Below, piece by piece: positions 32,685 through 34,388 of a stretch of 34,388 bases of DNA. Within the stretch, counting starts at the first letter, position 1. Each line of letters starts with the position of its first letter. The position numbers were made by a program, and so were the translations under genes. Origin of the DNA: Bacillota bacterium (GTDB lineage: Bacteria > Bacillota > Clostridia > Peptostreptococcales > Anaerovoracaceae); NCBI GenBank assembly GCA_017432345.1, contig JAFRJI010000015.1, forward strand, positions 1 to 34,388. The letters run 5' to 3'. The notes under the pieces are model-generated. The model searched no databases. It was not told where the DNA came from and saw nothing but the letters and a program-made list of their open reading frames with translations.

Positions 32685-32764
32685 AAAACGCCGCTATGGA
32701 GTATACCCGGCGATGTCCTCGTTCCTGCGGATTACGCCAGATACACTCCATAGCGGCGTTTTTT
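32685..32764. terminator. Long bidirectional terminator between the lipoprotein and gltA
   Basis: The left arm 32685-32705 pairs with the right arm 32742-32762 at 20 of 21 positions, with an inner GGCG/CGCC (32709-32712 with 32735-32738). Plus-strand reading ends in TTTTTT, minus-strand reading in TTTTATTATT. It separates two convergent genes. Confidence 0.9.
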
Positions 32765-32784
32765 AGTGTCTATTTTTAGTGTCT
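32760..32784. repeat. 12-base tandem direct repeat at the gltA 3' end
   Basis: TTTTTAGTGTCT occurs at 32760-32771 and 32773-32784. The first copy supplies the terminator T run and the second reaches the gltA stop codon. Probably a small slippage duplication. Confidence 0.5.
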
Positions 32785-34223
32785 TAAAGGTAGGTCGATT
32801 TCCGTTCGCTGAGCGGAATGTATTCCATGTGTTCCTGTACGCTGTTGTAGGCAGGCCGCATGAGTTTCCCGCCGGCGACGAGTTCTTCGATCCGGTGGGC
32901 GCTCCAGCCGGAGAGCCGCGCCGTGGCGAACAGAGACGTCGCGACATCCAGCGGGATATCCAGCGCGTCATAAACGAAGCCGGAATACAGATCCACGTTG
33001 GCCGGCATCATCACTTCTTTTCCGTGCAGTTCCGCGAACAGAGTCGGGACGCGTTTCTCGATGTAATCGCAAAGCAGGAAGTCATCCAGAAGGCCCTTGT
33101 CCTCCGCCAGTTTCTTGGCCATGGACTTCAGGATCTTTGCACGCGGGTCGGATTTGGTATAAATGGCGTGGCCCATTCCATACACGAGTCCGGACCGGTC
33201 GTTGGCTTCGCCTTTGAGAATTTTGAGCAGGTAATCGTCCAGCGCGGAGGTCTTGCCGATATCCGGCACGTTCGCCTTGATGTCGCGGATCATGTTGATG
33301 ACCGCGATATTGGCGCCGCCGTGCCGCGGACCTTTGAGCGAGCCGACCGCTGCCGCAATGGCGGAATACGTATCGGTGCCGGTGGACGAGATCAGGTGCG
33401 TCGTGAATGAGGAATTGTTACCGCCGCCGTGCTCTGCGTGAAGGATCATGCAGATGTCGAGGAGCTTTGCTTCCAGATCCGTGTATTCGCCCATCGGACG
33501 CAGCATGCGCAGGATGTTCTCAGAGGTACTCAGTTCCGGGATCGGATTGTGCAGGTGCAGGCTGTTGTTGTCGTAATAGGTGCTTTTTGCCTGGTACGCG
33601 TAGGAGATGATGGCAGGGAAGTAACCGATCAGACCCATGCACTGCCGAAGAACGTTCGTGATCGACGTGTCATCCGGGTTGTCGTCAAAGCTGTACAACG
33701 CCAGAACGCTCCGGGCCAGCTTGTTCATGATGTTCTTCGACGGTGCAGTCAGGATCATGTCCCGCGCGAACGTAGGAGGCAGATCACGATGGCGGCTGAT
33801 GACGTCCGTGAACGTATCCAATTCCTTTTGCGAAGGGAGGGAACCCATCAGCAGCAGGAACGTCGTTTCCTCAAATCCGAAACGGTCTTCGGCCAAAACG
33901 GTGTTGACCAGATCTTCAATATCGTAACCCCGGTAGTAGAGTTTGCCTTCTGCCGGGATCTTGTTGCCTTGTTCATCGATGGTGTAACCAACGACTTCGC
34001 CGATGTGCGTCAGTCCGACGATGACACCGGTGCCGTTGGCATTACGCAGACCGCGCTTGACGTCGTTTTCTATATATAGCTGGCTGTCGATCTGATTCCG
34101 CTGTGACAGGAGCTTTTCGCTGTTGCGCAGAAGGGCGTCTTGAGGGGTGAGAGCGATTTTTTCCTTGCGTTCCTCCCGTTCCTCCTTATGCAGTATGCGA
34201 ATTCTTTTTACTCTTTCAAACAT
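32784..34223 (-). CDS. gltA: Citrate synthase (citrate/2-methylcitrate synthase family)
   Basis: It condenses acetyl-CoA and oxaloacetate to citrate. The 479-residue protein has the family motifs: LYYRGYDIEDLV, LHAEHGGGNNSSF, GPRHGGANIAVI with H301, GMGHAIYTKSDPRA with H352 as the second active-site histidine, and DLYSGFVYDALDIP with the catalytic Asp, closing with LSGWSAHRIEE. About 50 charged N-terminal residues (HKEEREERKEKIALTPQDA) extend beyond the usual core; this form is common in anaerobic Firmicutes. The start at 34223 has a GGAG seven bases upstream. No aconitase or isocitrate dehydrogenase gene is in view, so the cycle is probably partial and serves glutamate synthesis. 2-methylcitrate synthase activity cannot be excluded. 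Confidence 0.93.
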   Translation of the reverse strand: MFERVKRIRILHKEEREERKEKIALTPQDALLRNSEKLLSQRNQIDSQLYIENDVKRGLRNANGTGVIVGLTHIGEVVGYTIDEQGNKIPAEGKLYYRGYDIEDLVNTVLAEDRFGFEETTFLLLMGSLPSQKELDTFTDVISRHRDLPPTFARDMILTAPSKNIMNKLARSVLALYSFDDNPDDTSITNVLRQCMGLIGYFPAIISYAYQAKSTYYDNNSLHLHNPIPELSTSENILRMLRPMGEYTDLEAKLLDICMILHAEHGGGNNSSFTTHLISSTGTDTYSAIAAAVGSLKGPRHGGANIAVINMIRDIKANVPDIGKTSALDDYLLKILKGEANDRSGLVYGMGHAIYTKSDPRAKILKSMAKKLAEDKGLLDDFLLCDYIEKRVPTLFAELHGKEVMMPANVDLYSGFVYDALDIPLDVATSLFATARLSGWSAHRIEELVAGGKLMRPAYNSVQEHMEYIPLSERKSTYL

Positions 34224-34293
34224 AGTGAATCTCCGTATATAATCTCAAATCTTCTAATCTCAATTTCGCTTTATCCTTTTAAAGCTTTAGACA

Positions 34294-34322
34294 ATTTTAC
34301 CACAAAAACAATACAGATACAA
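34294..34322 (-). promoter_or_regulatory. Promoter of gltA
   Basis: On the minus strand TTGTAT (34322-34317), a 17-base spacer and TAAAAT (34299-34294). The leader before the start codon is about 65 bases. Confidence 0.65.
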
Positions 34323-34331
34323 CAGTTGTAT
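34317..34331. promoter_or_regulatory. Perfect palindrome shared by two divergent -35 boxes, likely operator
   Basis: ATACAAC A GTTGTAT is a perfect inverted repeat with seven-base arms. Each half contains the TTGTAT -35 of one promoter, so a dimeric regulator bound here would control both directions. Confidence 0.5.
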
Positions 34332-34380
34332 TTTTTGCCCTAAAATGTTAAAATATGGTAAATAGCGTGGTTGGGAGAGG
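34326..34380 (+). promoter_or_regulatory. Promoter and SD of a gene beyond the right edge
   Basis: TTGTAT (34326-34331), a 17-base spacer and TAAAAT (34349-34354), followed by GGGAGAGG at 34373-34380. No start codon occurs before the window ends, so the gene itself is not visible. Confidence 0.6.
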
Positions 34381-34388
34381 AATAAGAA

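Overview
The window looks like chromosomal DNA from a Gram-positive anaerobe of the class Clostridia. My best guess is the Eubacterium/Mogibacterium (Anaerovoracaceae) group, but that placement is inference. The evidence is SpoVG, strong AGGAGG-type ribosome binding sites, an isoleucine T-box riboswitch ahead of ileS, the Firmicute gene order murC-glmU-prs-pth-mfd, an ECF sigma factor paired with a membrane-anchored beta-propeller protein, and remnants of a CotH/InlB/fibronectin surface protein. No rRNA, tRNA or CRISPR array was seen.

Positions 1-3471 are the accessory-looking part. They hold the 5' end of an ISL3-type transposase running off the left edge, its codon at the expected start position being AGG, then about 150 bases of structured GC-rich DNA, then two genes richer in A/T: a membrane glycerophosphodiester phosphodiesterase and a YhhN-type membrane protein with an extra C-terminal domain. 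A strong terminator closes this block.

Positions 3511-10014 are a plus-strand run. It contains a hydantoinase/dihydropyrimidinase and an N-carbamoyl amidohydrolase (two steps of ring opening and decarbamoylation), a GNAT acetyltransferase, a decayed CotH-like surface protein in three frames, NudC, and two tandem HypB-type nickel GTPases with no hydrogenase genes nearby. A HisD-family dehydrogenase converges on them. It is divergent from a small DUF2442-like protein with a C-terminal membrane anchor. A secreted zinc amidase and spoVG follow on the minus strand.

Positions 13559-21589 are a housekeeping operon: murC, an acetyltransferase-only GlmU, prs, pth, mfd and dapB, with genes tightly spaced or overlapping. 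It serves cell-wall precursors, PRPP, translation rescue, transcription-coupled repair and the lysine/DAP pathway. It converges on the ECF sigma/beta-propeller pair. Divergent from that pair is ileS, controlled by a T-box. Its product is an IleRS2-type enzyme whose HIGH signature reads GIHH. A small unknown gene and rlmN follow ileS.

The right end holds a small P-loop protein with its own promoter and terminator, an EamA transporter, a CoA-type Nudix hydrolase, an orphan BMP-family lipoprotein, and, convergent with these, citrate synthase. Citrate synthase is expressed from a symmetric pair of divergent promoters whose -35 boxes share one perfect palindrome. The other promoter drives a gene beyond the right edge.
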